NCBI GenBank assembly: GCA_948999435.1
Contig: CARJCM010000023.1
Location: forward strand, 2,944-18,596
DNA from: an uncultured Bacilli bacterium
Lineage (GTDB): Bacteria; Bacillota_I; Bacilli_A; RF39; UBA660
Length of the DNA stretch: 15,653 nucleotides
Direction of reading: 5' to 3'
A model generated the notes under the pieces. The model did no database searches, was not told the origin of the DNA, and was given only the letters and a program-made list of their open reading frames with translations. Below, piece after piece: positions 1 through 6,253 of the stretch (position 1 is the first letter of the stretch; each line of letters begins with the position of its first letter). The translations under genes were made by a program, and so were the position numbers.

Positions 1-1
1 T

Positions 2-502
2 GAAAATTTTAATGAAATAAAATTTGAAAATTGCCACTTTAACAAAACAATTTTTAACAATGTTTTTTTTAGTAAAATAAAATTTATTAATTGTGAGTTA
101 AACAATGTTATTTTTACAGAGTGCAATTTTAATTATGTTAATTTTGAAAATTCCAAACTTACTGACACAAGTTTTACAGCATCTAAATTAGAAAACATAT
201 ACATATTAGAAACATTAATTCAGTATTCCAAATTTAGTACAAGTGAAATAGGAAATTCAAAATATGATGATGTAAAACTAACAGAAAATATCCATTATAA
301 AAACAAATATAATAATATAGAATTTTATAAATGTGAATTTAATAAAGATCAATTTCAAGATACAAAATTTAAAAAATGTGATTTAAAAACAAGTCATTTT
401 AAAGAAGTAGAAATAAATTTAGATGATTTAATAACTTCAACTTTATCTATCTTAAATATTATTGAAATCACAACAGATAAAGGAATAATACTTGAAGAAT
501 AA
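2..502 (+). CDS. Pentapeptide-repeat protein, C-terminal part (5' end outside the window)
   Basis: The reading frame is open from base 2 to the TAA at 500-502, about 166 codons with no start, so the gene begins upstream. The translation has the pentapeptide-repeat pattern, with Phe/Leu about every fifth residue and small or polar residues between (for example NFNEIKFENC, HFNKTIFNN, KFINCELNN, EFNKDQFQDTKFKKCDLKTSHF). Such repeats fold as a right-handed quadrilateral beta-helix. Family members include DNA-gyrase-protecting mimics and many proteins of unknown role, and the part visible here cannot tell these apart. The repeats become irregular in the middle (about codons 60-95). The last roughly 30 residues (hydrophobic, ending KGIILEE) no longer fit the repeat and look like a C-terminal cap. 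The -35 box of the tRNA-Leu promoter overlaps the last codons. Confidence 0.8.
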   Translation, partial: ENFNEIKFENCHFNKTIFNNVFFSKIKFINCELNNVIFTECNFNYVNFENSKLTDTSFTASKLENIYILETLIQYSKFSTSEIGNSKYDDVKLTENIHYKNKYNNIEFYKCEFNKDQFQDTKFKKCDLKTSHFKEVEINLDDLITSTLSILNIIEITTDKGIILEE

Positions 503-519
503 TAAAAATATGATATAAT
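492..519 (+). promoter_or_regulatory. Promoter of tRNA-Leu
   Basis: TTGAAG (492-497) and TATAAT (514-519) are separated by 16 bp. The -10 is extended by TG (TGATATAAT, 511-519). The expected start is a few bases before the tRNA 5' end at 528. The -35 lies inside the end of the pentapeptide-repeat gene. Confidence 0.6.
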
Positions 520-527
520 ATTTTTAT

Positions 528-614
528 GCCTGTATGGTGGAATTGGTAGACACGATGGACTCAAAATCCATTGGTAGCAATACTGTGTCGGTTCGAGTCC
601 GACTACAGGCACCA
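528..614 (+). tRNA. tRNA-Leu (anticodon CAA)
   Basis: An 87-nt class II tRNA with a long variable arm. The acceptor strands GCCTGTA (528-534) and TACAGGC pair perfectly, and the CCA end is encoded (612-614). The anticodon loop CTCAAAA between TGGA and TCCA gives CAA, which reads UUG leucine codons. The T-arm has GGTTCGAGTCC. It stands alone between its own promoter and terminator. Confidence 0.95.
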
Positions 615-623
615 ATTTAAAAA

Positions 624-654
624 AAAACTCGAGCTTTTATATCTCGAGTTTTAA
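624..654 (+). terminator. Rho-independent terminator of tRNA-Leu
   Basis: AAAACTCGAG (624-633) pairs perfectly with CTCGAGTTTT (643-652) around a 9-nt loop. The U-tract is the end of the 3' arm. Confidence 0.8.
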
Positions 655-762
655 TATACTTTAAAATGATATAAGAATTATAGTCGTTATTAAATAATTA
701 AAAATCATAATTTAACTGAAATTTAATTATAAATAATAAAAAAAGCTTAATGTAAAAGACTT

Positions 763-793
763 TTGACAGACAAAAAAATCATTTTCATATAAA
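763..793 (+). promoter_or_regulatory. Probable promoter of the XRE membrane regulator
   Basis: TTGACA (763-768) is a consensus -35. The best -10 is TATAAA (788-793) with a 19-bp spacer, or the weaker CATATA (786-791) with 17 bp. The ribosome binding site GGAGGTG (802-808) follows shortly before the ATG at 813. Confidence 0.5.
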
Positions 794-812
794 ATGTAAT
801 TGGAGGTGCAAA

Positions 813-1394
813 ATGGATATTGGTTCAAGAATAAAAAAGTACCGAGAAGAACAAAATATTTCTCAAGAAGAATTAGCATTAAAAATATTTGTTTCAAGGC
901 AGACTATTTCTAATTGGGAGACAGATAAGAGTTATCCTGATATAAAAAGTTTAATCATGTTAAGTAATATCTTCAATGTATCTCTAGATAATTTTATAAA
1001 AAAAGATATAGAGGAGATGAGAAAGATAATTGATTCAAAAAAAGTCAAGGAATTCAATGTTATGAGTTATGTATTTCTAGTAGAGATGTTAGTGTTAATC
1101 ATAAGTGCATATCCATTATTTAAGCTTTTAGATTTTATAGGATTTATCATTTGGATATCGCTATATATAATATCATTTGGAACTGCAAGAGTTATAGAAA
1201 GATTTAAAAAAGAGAATAACATCCAAACCTATAAAGAGATTATAGCATTTATTGATGGTAAAAAGCTAACTTATGAAGAAACACAGCAAGAGATAGGAAA
1301 AAGAATGTATCAAAAAATAATACTAGCATTTGTAACAGGTATTATAACATTCATAATATGTTTAATTATGATGTTTATTATGAAAAAGTTTTAA
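813..1394 (+). CDS. XRE-family HTH protein with C-terminal membrane segments
   Basis: Residues about 5-60 form a Cro/CI-type helix-turn-helix (ISQEELALKIFVSRQTISNWE, then YPDIKSLIMLSNIFNVSLD), as in XRE regulators. The remainder is a membrane module with hydrophobic segments at about 84-102, 105-125 and 168-190 and a charged loop between the second and third. DNA-binding proteins of this layout are common in Firmicutes; most are uncharacterised and are thought to sense the envelope or a membrane partner. The start is well supported by GGAGGTG 4 nt upstream. A 33-aa membrane peptide gene with its own GGAGG begins 17 bp after the stop, and both precede one terminator, so they form a two-gene operon. 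Operator sequences and target genes are not evident. The HTH call is firm; the function is unknown. Confidence 0.85.
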   Translation: MDIGSRIKKYREEQNISQEELALKIFVSRQTISNWETDKSYPDIKSLIMLSNIFNVSLDNFIKKDIEEMRKIIDSKKVKEFNVMSYVFLVEMLVLIISAYPLFKLLDFIGFIIWISLYIISFGTARVIERFKKENNIQTYKEIIAFIDGKKLTYEETQQEIGKRMYQKIILAFVTGIITFIICLIMMFIMKKF

Positions 1395-1411
1395 GAAATT
1401 GGAGGAAAGAA

Positions 1412-1513
1412 ATGGAATTTTGGATAATTATGATAGTTTTTGTATGTATGGGTGGCAGTTGTTCTTTAGCTGGAACTTGGTGGAGCAAAAACAAAGACGA
1501 AAAAAAGAAGTAA
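1412..1513 (+). CDS. 33-aa single-pass membrane microprotein
   Basis: ATG at 1412 is preceded by GGAGG (1401-1405) at ideal spacing and the frame closes at TAA 1511-1513. The peptide has a hydrophobic N-terminal half (MEFWIIMIVFVCMGG), a short segment SCSLAGTWW, and a strongly basic tail (SKNKDEKKK). That layout suits one membrane helix with the tail in the cytoplasm. I recognise no family. Support for it being real comes from the good ribosome binding site, the position 17 bp after the XRE membrane protein, and a terminator starting 15 bp after its stop. It may be a partner or regulator of that membrane protein, which is inference. The two Cys residues (12 and 17) are unusual in so short a peptide. 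Confidence 0.6.
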   Translation: MEFWIIMIVFVCMGGSCSLAGTWWSKNKDEKKK

Positions 1514-1527
1514 AATATTTTAATATT

Positions 1528-1554
1528 ACTCGAACCAATAATTCGAGTTTTTAT
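1528..1554 (+). terminator. Rho-independent terminator
   Basis: ACTCGAA (1528-1534) pairs with TTCGAGT (1542-1548) across a 7-nt loop, followed by TTTTTATTTTT. It ends the XRE/microprotein operon. Confidence 0.75.
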
Positions 1555-1579
1555 TTTTGGTAAAATTACTATTTCAATA

Positions 1580-1608
1580 TTGACAAGTGTATAAAAGACG
1601 CATATAAT
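1580..1608 (+). promoter_or_regulatory. Consensus promoter of the Nudix regulator
   Basis: TTGACA (1580-1585) and TATAAT (1603-1608) are both consensus, with a 17-bp spacer. The spacer is exactly filled by a regulator-type palindrome (1586-1602), so the gene is probably autoregulated. Confidence 0.85.
1586..1602 (+). promoter_or_regulatory. Operator box 1 of the Nudix (NrtR-like) regulator
   Basis: AGTGTA-TAAAA-GACGCA is a 17-bp imperfect palindrome (6-5-6). It matches the two boxes at 2320-2336 and 2382-2398 in length, half-site sequence and A-rich centre. It fills the interval between -35 and -10, where a bound repressor would block RNA polymerase. Confidence 0.65.
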
Positions 1609-1628
1609 TAAAATGTAAGGTGATAGTA

Positions 1629-2276
1629 ATGGAAGTAAATAATCCTTTATATAAGAATCAAGGTATACATTGTATAAGTACCATTTTTACAGTAGAAAAG
1701 GGAGTAACTAAAGTTCTACTAATAAAAAGAAAAAATAATCCCTATAAAGACATGTGGGCTTTAGTAGGTGGCGCATTATATAATAATGAAGAAGTAGAAC
1801 AAGGTATGAAAAGAGAAATATATGAGAAATCAGGAATATCAGATATTAACTTATATTTTTCAGGAATATTTAGTAGAGTAAATCGTTCTCCAGTAATGAG
1901 AATGATTGCAATATCATATATTGGTGTTATTGATTCTGAAAGAGTAAACATATTAAAAGATACCATGAAAACTTCAAATGCTGATTGGGTACCAATTACA
2001 AATATTCCTAAACTTGCCTATGATCATAATGAAATAGTAATAAGAGCATTAGAGACATTACAAGAAAAGATTGATAATACAGACATATTAAAATCTTTAT
2101 TTCCGTATGGTTTTACTATTCCTGAGATTCATAAAACTTACGAAGCTATTTTAAATAGAATTATTGACCGAAGAAACTTTCGCAAGAAACTACTTAGTAA
2201 TAAAGAAATAATTGAAACCAATGCTACAACCAAATTTGAGGGGAATAAACCAGCAATCATCTACCGATTTAAATAA
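1629..2276 (+). CDS. NrtR-like transcriptional regulator: Nudix domain plus winged helix
   Basis: The N-terminal domain (about residues 12-145) is Nudix-like, with a Nudix box at residues 48-70: Gly48, Glu54, Arg62-Glu63, Glu66 and Gly69. The second Glu of the usual EExGU is Lys67, which suggests weakened or lost hydrolysis and a ligand-sensing role. Residues about 155-200 (LFPYGFTIPEIHKTYEAI, then DRRNFRKKLL) are the winged-helix domain typical of the NrtR family, whose known members repress NAD or sugar-utilisation genes and respond to ADP-ribose-type nucleotides. I take ATG 1629 because AAGGTGAT lies 4-5 nt before it; GTG 1620 lies inside that ribosome binding site. The promoter carries a 17-bp palindrome, and two more copies flank the start of the downstream acyltransferase gene. 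No NAD gene is nearby, so target and ligand are open. Confidence 0.85.
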   Translation: MEVNNPLYKNQGIHCISTIFTVEKGVTKVLLIKRKNNPYKDMWALVGGALYNNEEVEQGMKREIYEKSGISDINLYFSGIFSRVNRSPVMRMIAISYIGVIDSERVNILKDTMKTSNADWVPITNIPKLAYDHNEIVIRALETLQEKIDNTDILKSLFPYGFTIPEIHKTYEAILNRIIDRRNFRKKLLSNKEIIETNATTKFEGNKPAIIYRFK

Positions 2277-2281
2277 AAATT

Positions 2282-2307
2282 AAAAGTGTATGAAGATACA
2301 TTTTTAA
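2282..2307 (+). terminator. Probable terminator after the Nudix regulator
   Basis: AAAAGTGTAT (2282-2291) pairs with ATACATTTTT (2296-2305) around GAAG, with one G-U pair. The stem is AT-rich and ends in a T-run. Confidence 0.55.
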
Positions 2308-2319
2308 AAATAGATTTAA

Positions 2320-2336
2320 TGCGTATAAAATACACA
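2320..2336 (+). promoter_or_regulatory. Operator box 2
   Basis: TGCGTA-TAAAA-TACACA is a 17-bp near-perfect palindrome of the same design as boxes 1 and 3. It contains TATAAA (2324-2329), which may be the -10 of the acyltransferase promoter, although no good -35 is visible at the matching distance. A strong AGGAGG follows at 2341. Confidence 0.7.
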
Positions 2337-2381
2337 AACAAGGAGGATGAAATGTAGAATATTTATTTTTTTAAGTGTTAA

Positions 2382-2398
2382 TGCGTACAAAATACGCA
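2382..2398 (+). promoter_or_regulatory. Operator box 3
   Basis: TGCGTA-CAAAA-TACGCA is a perfect 6-5-6 palindrome. It lies 62 bp after box 2, close to six helical turns, so both sites face the same side of the DNA. The flanking TTAA and trailing A are also shared with box 2. It lies upstream of the start codon I prefer for the acyltransferase. Confidence 0.75.
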
Positions 2399-2424
2399 AG
2401 ATAAAAATTAAAGTAAAGGAAGGA

Positions 2425-3276
2425 ATGGAAAAGATGTTAAGTGTTAAAGAAAATGTAAAAGGGGAAAAATATCAAAAATTACAAGAATTAAAAGAAAAAT
2501 TAAATTTTATGGTTAAAGGATTAGAGAATTATCCAAAAGATAACAGGCCAATTTATTATATCGCCAATCATAGTTGTCTAATGGATATTTTTTATTTGTC
2601 AATGGCAGTACCTGATAATCAAATAATGGTTGTAAGTAATAGAATAGTTTATAAGCCAATTAAAGAAAAACAAGATACTATAAATAACTATCTATATACT
2701 TTACCATTAGAACCAACAGGTAAAAAATATGCTGACATTAGTATAAATGCTGCTTCCGAAATATTAGCCAGTGGAGTAAACCTAAGTATATTCCCAGAAG
2801 GAGTATATAATGATAGGACTGCCATTACCAGAGGTAGAACTGGGATGGCCAGGATTTTATTTGAAACTTGTCGAAAAGGTATAACGCCATATTTAGTACC
2901 AATCGCAATTGATGTAGATACTAAAGATCCAACATTAGATAGATATACTATATGTGAAGATGATAATATTGAAGTGAAAATATTAGAACCAGTAGATTAC
3001 GAATATTTAATAGGAGACTATTCTAAAAGTGATAGTATTACAGAAAAAAATGCAATTTTGCATGAAGTAACAGATGAATGTATGCAAAATATTGCTGAGG
3101 CTTTATCTGTTCCTTTTACAGGCGAATATAAACCAGCAATTCCAAAAGATAATATAATGTTTCAAGATGGTACAACTATTGCATTAGAAGAAGCAAGTTT
3201 AGAAAAAAATATAAATAGATTTAAAATAGAAATTAATACTAGAACTGAAAAATTAATTAGAGTTTTAAGAAAATAA
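2425..3276 (+). CDS. PlsC-like lysophospholipid/glycerolipid acyltransferase
   Basis: The protein carries acyltransferase motif I NHSCLMD (the HX4D catalytic pair, His49 and Asp54) and motif III FPEG (123-126), followed by RGRTGMARI and the hydrophobic VPIAIDV strand. This is the PlsC (1-acylglycerol-3-phosphate acyltransferase) layout, which moves an acyl group onto a lysolipid at the membrane face. No clear transmembrane helix is visible, so it is probably peripheral. The start is uncertain. The frame is open from ATG 2347, but that codon abuts AGGAGG and would translate operator box 3. ATG 2425 (AAAGGA 4 nt upstream) and ATG 2434 are better, and I chose 2425 (283 aa). The C-terminal 110 residues beyond the catalytic core resemble nothing I can name. 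Substrate is not determinable. It is probably controlled by the Nudix regulator through boxes 2 and 3. Confidence 0.8.
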   Translation: MEKMLSVKENVKGEKYQKLQELKEKLNFMVKGLENYPKDNRPIYYIANHSCLMDIFYLSMAVPDNQIMVVSNRIVYKPIKEKQDTINNYLYTLPLEPTGKKYADISINAASEILASGVNLSIFPEGVYNDRTAITRGRTGMARILFETCRKGITPYLVPIAIDVDTKDPTLDRYTICEDDNIEVKILEPVDYEYLIGDYSKSDSITEKNAILHEVTDECMQNIAEALSVPFTGEYKPAIPKDNIMFQDGTTIALEEASLEKNINRFKIEINTRTEKLIRVLRK

Positions 3277-3304
3277 AAGGTATAATATAATTAGGAGGAA
3301 AACA

Positions 3305-3940
3305 ATGAAAAAGATATTAATATATGGTGATTCTAACGTATGGGGTGACAATTTTATAACTAGAAAAAGAATTTCAGATGAATTACAATGGTCTAACATA
3401 TTGCAAAAAGAATTAGGTAATGATTATAAAATATTGCAAGAAGGCTTACCAGGAAGGGTTGCTGGAAGTATTGAAAAAGAGAAAAAGTTTAAAAATGGTC
3501 AAGATACATTTTTATCAACATTTAAAACAAATGCACCAGTAGATATAATAATAATCGCTTTAGGAACAAATGATTTGCAAATAAAATATGACAGGGATAG
3601 TAGTTATATTATAGATGACCTTTTATGGTACAAAGACATAATAGAACAAGAATATGCTGACGAAGATAATAAAAGCAAATATTTTAAAAAAGAAAAACAA
3701 CCTGAAATAATTTATATTTTACCAACTCATTTTACAACAGTAAGACGTGATAATCCTATATTTAATAATCATAGTGAAATAAAAAGACAACAAATAATAA
3801 AATCATTTAATGATAACAAAATTATTAAATCATATGTTTTTAATGATTTAGAATTATTTGCAGATGGTATTCATTTAAATTACAATGGTCATGCTAAATT
3901 AGCAAATTATGTAAAAAAGATAATTGAAGAACTAGCATAA
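3305..3940 (+). CDS. SGNH/GDSL-family hydrolase (esterase or thioesterase type)
   Basis: The SGNH blocks are in order. Block I is YGDSNVWG with nucleophile Ser10. Block II is the Gly in EGLPGRVAG. Block III is ALGTNDL. Block V is DGIHLN with Asp187 and His190 as the rest of the triad. The GDSN-x-WG form is seen in the arylesterase/acyltransferase-like branch of SGNH hydrolases, which cleave or transfer small acyl esters. There is no signal peptide, so it acts in the cytoplasm. It begins 28 bp after the PlsC-like gene with a strong AGGAGG, so co-transcription under the same operators is likely. An acyltransferase next to an esterase suggests a shared acyl-lipid task, but the substrate is unknown. 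Length (211 aa) is normal for the family. Confidence 0.85.
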   Translation: MKKILIYGDSNVWGDNFITRKRISDELQWSNILQKELGNDYKILQEGLPGRVAGSIEKEKKFKNGQDTFLSTFKTNAPVDIIIIALGTNDLQIKYDRDSSYIIDDLLWYKDIIEQEYADEDNKSKYFKKEKQPEIIYILPTHFTTVRRDNPIFNNHSEIKRQQIIKSFNDNKIIKSYVFNDLELFADGIHLNYNGHAKLANYVKKIIEELA

Positions 3941-3958
3941 ATAAAAAAGGTATCGTAA

Positions 3959-3986
3959 TTTTGAATATTTTAAGATATAATATAAT
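3959..3986 (+). promoter_or_regulatory. Candidate promoter of the PAP2 gene
   Basis: Two overlapping TATAAT boxes (3976-3981 and 3981-3986) lie directly before the ATG at 3989. A weak TTTTGA (3959-3964) is 16 bp from the second. Transcription would begin at or just beside the start codon. Confidence 0.45.
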
Positions 3987-3988
3987 AG

Positions 3989-4585
3989 ATGCTTATGAAA
4001 ATAATAATTTGTATAACACTATTTATATTATTTATTCTATGGACTATTCTTTTAGTTAAAAATAAATTATCAAGAATAGATAACATAGTATATAATAAAA
4101 TAAAACTTAATAATAAAAAAACAATATTTTTTAAATATTTCACTAATTTAGCAAGTACAAAATATTTTATTATTATTTGCTTATTACTTATAATATTTCT
4201 AAAAAATAAACTAGCTTTATTAATAAGTATTGCTATGATTATAGATGCAATAATTGTATTTATAGCCAAACATATAATAAAAAGAGAAAGACCAAATATA
4301 AATAGAATAGTAGAAGAAAAAGGTTATAGCTATCCCTCAGGTCATACATTTAGTGCCACCTGTTTTTATGGTTTAGTAATGTTTTTAATTAATATAAGTA
4401 GTATTACTTTAGGGTATCAATTATTAATAACAATAGCTCTAATTAGTATCATATTATTAATTGGTTTTAGTAGAATTTATTTAGGAGTTCATTATTTTAG
4501 TGATTGTATCGGTGGTTTACTTTTATCTTCAAGTTACATTATTCTCTATGTATACCTAGTGTATGATGTTTTAAAATTATTATAA
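3989..4585 (+). CDS. PAP2-family membrane lipid phosphatase
   Basis: All three PAP2 motifs are intact: KX6RP as KHIIKRERP (94-102), PSGH (116-119) and SRX5HX3D as SRIYLGVHYFSD (161-172). His119, His168 and Asp172 are the phosphatase centre. The rest is about six hydrophobic helices. Such proteins remove phosphate from phosphatidic acid, phosphatidylglycerol phosphate or undecaprenyl pyrophosphate, and the sequence does not say which. Its place after a PlsC-like acyltransferase and before an LCP ligase fits either lipid or lipid-carrier recycling. The start is uncertain: ATG 3989 and ATG 3995 both lack a visible ribosome binding site, and TATAAT ends only 2 bp before 3989, so the mRNA may be leaderless. 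Confidence 0.88.
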   Translation: MLMKIIICITLFILFILWTILLVKNKLSRIDNIVYNKIKLNNKKTIFFKYFTNLASTKYFIIICLLLIIFLKNKLALLISIAMIIDAIIVFIAKHIIKRERPNINRIVEEKGYSYPSGHTFSATCFYGLVMFLINISSITLGYQLLITIALISIILLIGFSRIYLGVHYFSDCIGGLLLSSSYIILYVYLVYDVLKLL

Positions 4586-4601
4586 CATTGTAAAAACTAC
4601 G

Positions 4602-4610
4602 TGATATAAT
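4602..4610 (+). promoter_or_regulatory. Extended -10 promoter of the LCP gene
   Basis: TGATATAAT is a full extended -10. No good -35 lies 16-18 bp upstream, as expected for extended -10 promoters. AGGTGA (4619-4624) follows before the ATG. Confidence 0.6.
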
Positions 4611-4628
4611 AAGTAAGTAGGTGAAGAT

Positions 4629-6059
4629 ATGGCAAAAGTAAATAAAAAAGAACAAGTAAAAATAGTGCCATTTTTTAAATATTTAGCATTTATTTTAATT
4701 TTTATTACAATAATAACTTTAGGATTATTTAAGTTTATTGATGTATTACCAGGTGAATACTTCTTCATATTATGTGTATTACTAGGTATAGTCACATTAG
4801 GTTTAAGTCTATTAATATTAACAAAGCGTGGTCCTAAGAAACGAGCGATAGGAACATTCTTATCATTAATCTATTTAGTGTTTTTAATATTAGTTATAGT
4901 ATATGAATTAAATACAATAGGATTTTTAAAAAAGTTAGGGTTTAAAAATTACAAAACGGAAAATTATAGCATATTAGTTTTGAATGATAGCAAATACGAG
5001 AAAATAGAAGATTTAGAAAAAAAGAATATTGGAAGTTTAGAATTTAATACTGATGGCTTAAAAGAATCCAAAGAAAAAGTAGAAAAAAAGATTAGTGTTA
5101 ATTTTAAAACATATAATGATATAAGTGAATTAAAAAAAGATTTTGAAAAGAATAAAGTAGAAGCAATATTAATTGAAAATTCTATATTAGCAATCCTTAC
5201 AGAAGATGATGGCAAGTTTGCTAGTAGTTATAAAGTTATATATGATTTTTCAGTAGACGTTGAAACCAAAGATATAGCCAAGAAAGTTGATATAACTAAA
5301 GATACATTTAGTATATATGTTTCAGGAATAGATACTTATGGCGCTGTATCCTCAGTATCAAGAAGTGATGTCAATATGGTTATTACAGTTAATCCTAAAA
5401 CCAATAAGATTTTAATAACATCTATTCCTAGAGATTATTATGTTCCTCTAGCAGGTAAAAATGGTAAAGATAAACTTACTCATGCTGGAATATATGGAGT
5501 AGAAACAAGTGTTAAAACCATAGAGAATTTATTAGATACAAAAATAAATTATTATATCAAAGTTAATTTTACATCTTTAATAAAAGTAGTAGATGCTCTA
5601 GGAGGAGTTAAAGTTTATTCTAAATATAATTTTACTTCAATGGATGGCTATACTTACAAAGAAGGATACAATAATGTTAATGGCGAAAAAGCCTTATCAT
5701 TTGTTAGAGAACGTAAAGCCTTTAATGGCGGCGATAGAGTAAGAGTCGAAAATCAAGCAGCAATGATAAAAGCATTAGTAGAAAAAGCTACAAGTCCAAG
5801 TATAATTACAAAATATAATAGTTTATTAAAAACATTAGAAAAACTATTTGTTACAAACTTAAATATGGAAGATATAACGGAGTTTATCAAAAAACAAATA
5901 GATGATATGAAATCATGGGAGGTAGAGAGTCAATCTCTAGATGGCAAAGATGATTATCAATATACCTATTCTTATAAAGGGCAAAAACTATATGTCATGA
6001 CACCTGATAATGAAACAGTAATAAATGCTCATAATAAAATTGAAGAAATGTTTAATTAA
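4629..6059 (+). CDS. LCP (LytR-CpsA-Psr) family cell-wall glycopolymer ligase
   Basis: Three hydrophobic segments (about 15-37, 43-65, 74-95) anchor the N-terminus. Residues about 110-225 form an extracytoplasmic domain resembling a truncated periplasmic-binding fold (YSILVLNDSKYEKIEDLEKK and onward). From about 228 the LCP domain follows, with conserved parts IYVSGIDTYG, SRSDVNMVITVNP, SIPRDYYVPL, KLTHAGIYG, LGGVKVY, GEKALSFVRER and RVENQ. The Arg and Asp residues of these motifs bind the polyprenyl pyrophosphate and metal. LCP enzymes transfer teichoic-acid-like or capsular polymers from a lipid carrier to peptidoglycan outside the membrane. The three-helix anchor plus extra domain is a known LCP variant in Firmicutes. 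It is a single-gene unit with an extended -10 promoter and a terminator that overlaps its stop codon. Confidence 0.93.
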   Translation: MAKVNKKEQVKIVPFFKYLAFILIFITIITLGLFKFIDVLPGEYFFILCVLLGIVTLGLSLLILTKRGPKKRAIGTFLSLIYLVFLILVIVYELNTIGFLKKLGFKNYKTENYSILVLNDSKYEKIEDLEKKNIGSLEFNTDGLKESKEKVEKKISVNFKTYNDISELKKDFEKNKVEAILIENSILAILTEDDGKFASSYKVIYDFSVDVETKDIAKKVDITKDTFSIYVSGIDTYGAVSSVSRSDVNMVITVNPKTNKILITSIPRDYYVPLAGKNGKDKLTHAGIYGVETSVKTIENLLDTKINYYIKVNFTSLIKVVDALGGVKVYSKYNFTSMDGYTYKEGYNNVNGEKALSFVRERKAFNGGDRVRVENQAAMIKALVEKATSPSIITKYNSLLKTLEKLFVTNLNMEDITEFIKKQIDDMKSWEVESQSLDGKDDYQYTYSYKGQKLYVMTPDNETVINAHNKIEEMFN

Positions 6060-6074
6060 GACATTTCTTTTTTG
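6043..6074 (+). terminator. Terminator of the LCP gene
   Basis: AAGAAATGT (6043-6051) pairs perfectly with ACATTTCTT (6061-6069) around a 9-nt loop containing the TAA stop, followed by TTTTT. Confidence 0.7.
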
Positions 6075-6200
6075 TAAATATTTTGTAAAATAATGTAAAA
6101 TCTTTAAAAATGCAAATTTTGCCTTTTTAGTTATACAGATTTTTAGTGTTTGGCTTAGCAGATTCTTACCGTTTAGCTAGACAAATTTTAATAAATCTTT

Positions 6201-6241
6201 TTTTGATAAATAAAAACATTTATGATAATTTTCTATCAAAA
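6201..6241 (+). repeat. Inverted repeat in the nuclease gene leader
   Basis: TTTTGATA (6201-6208) and TATCAAAA (6234-6241) are perfect inverted arms that run into the ribosome binding site AAAAGGAG. Between them ATAAAT (6206-6211) and ATTTAT (6218-6223) could form an alternative hairpin. TTGATA (6203-6208) and GATAAT (6224-6229) may also be promoter boxes. The repeat could be an operator or an RNA fold that masks the ribosome binding site. Confidence 0.4.
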
Positions 6242-6253
6242 GGAGAATTACAT

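Noticed and set aside
394..615. Minus-strand 73-codon frame with a GLEPTQ translation
   Set aside because: It is antisense to tRNA-Leu and the end of the pentapeptide gene, with no ribosome binding site.
1742..1966. Minus-strand frames at 1742-1966, 3970-4269, 4580-4795, 4964-5215 and 8112-8438
   Set aside because: Each lies antisense within or mostly within a clear + strand gene with conserved motifs and has no family resemblance of its own.
6106..6130. Second hairpin after the LCP terminator (GCAAATTTTGC region)
   Set aside because: The stem is only three to five pairs with almost no loop; the hairpin at 6043-6069 already explains termination.
6146..6253. In-frame GTG extension of the YhcG-type nuclease by 36 codons
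   Set aside because: There is no ribosome binding site at 6146, while ATG 6254 has AAAAGGAG and agrees with the usual N-terminus of the family.
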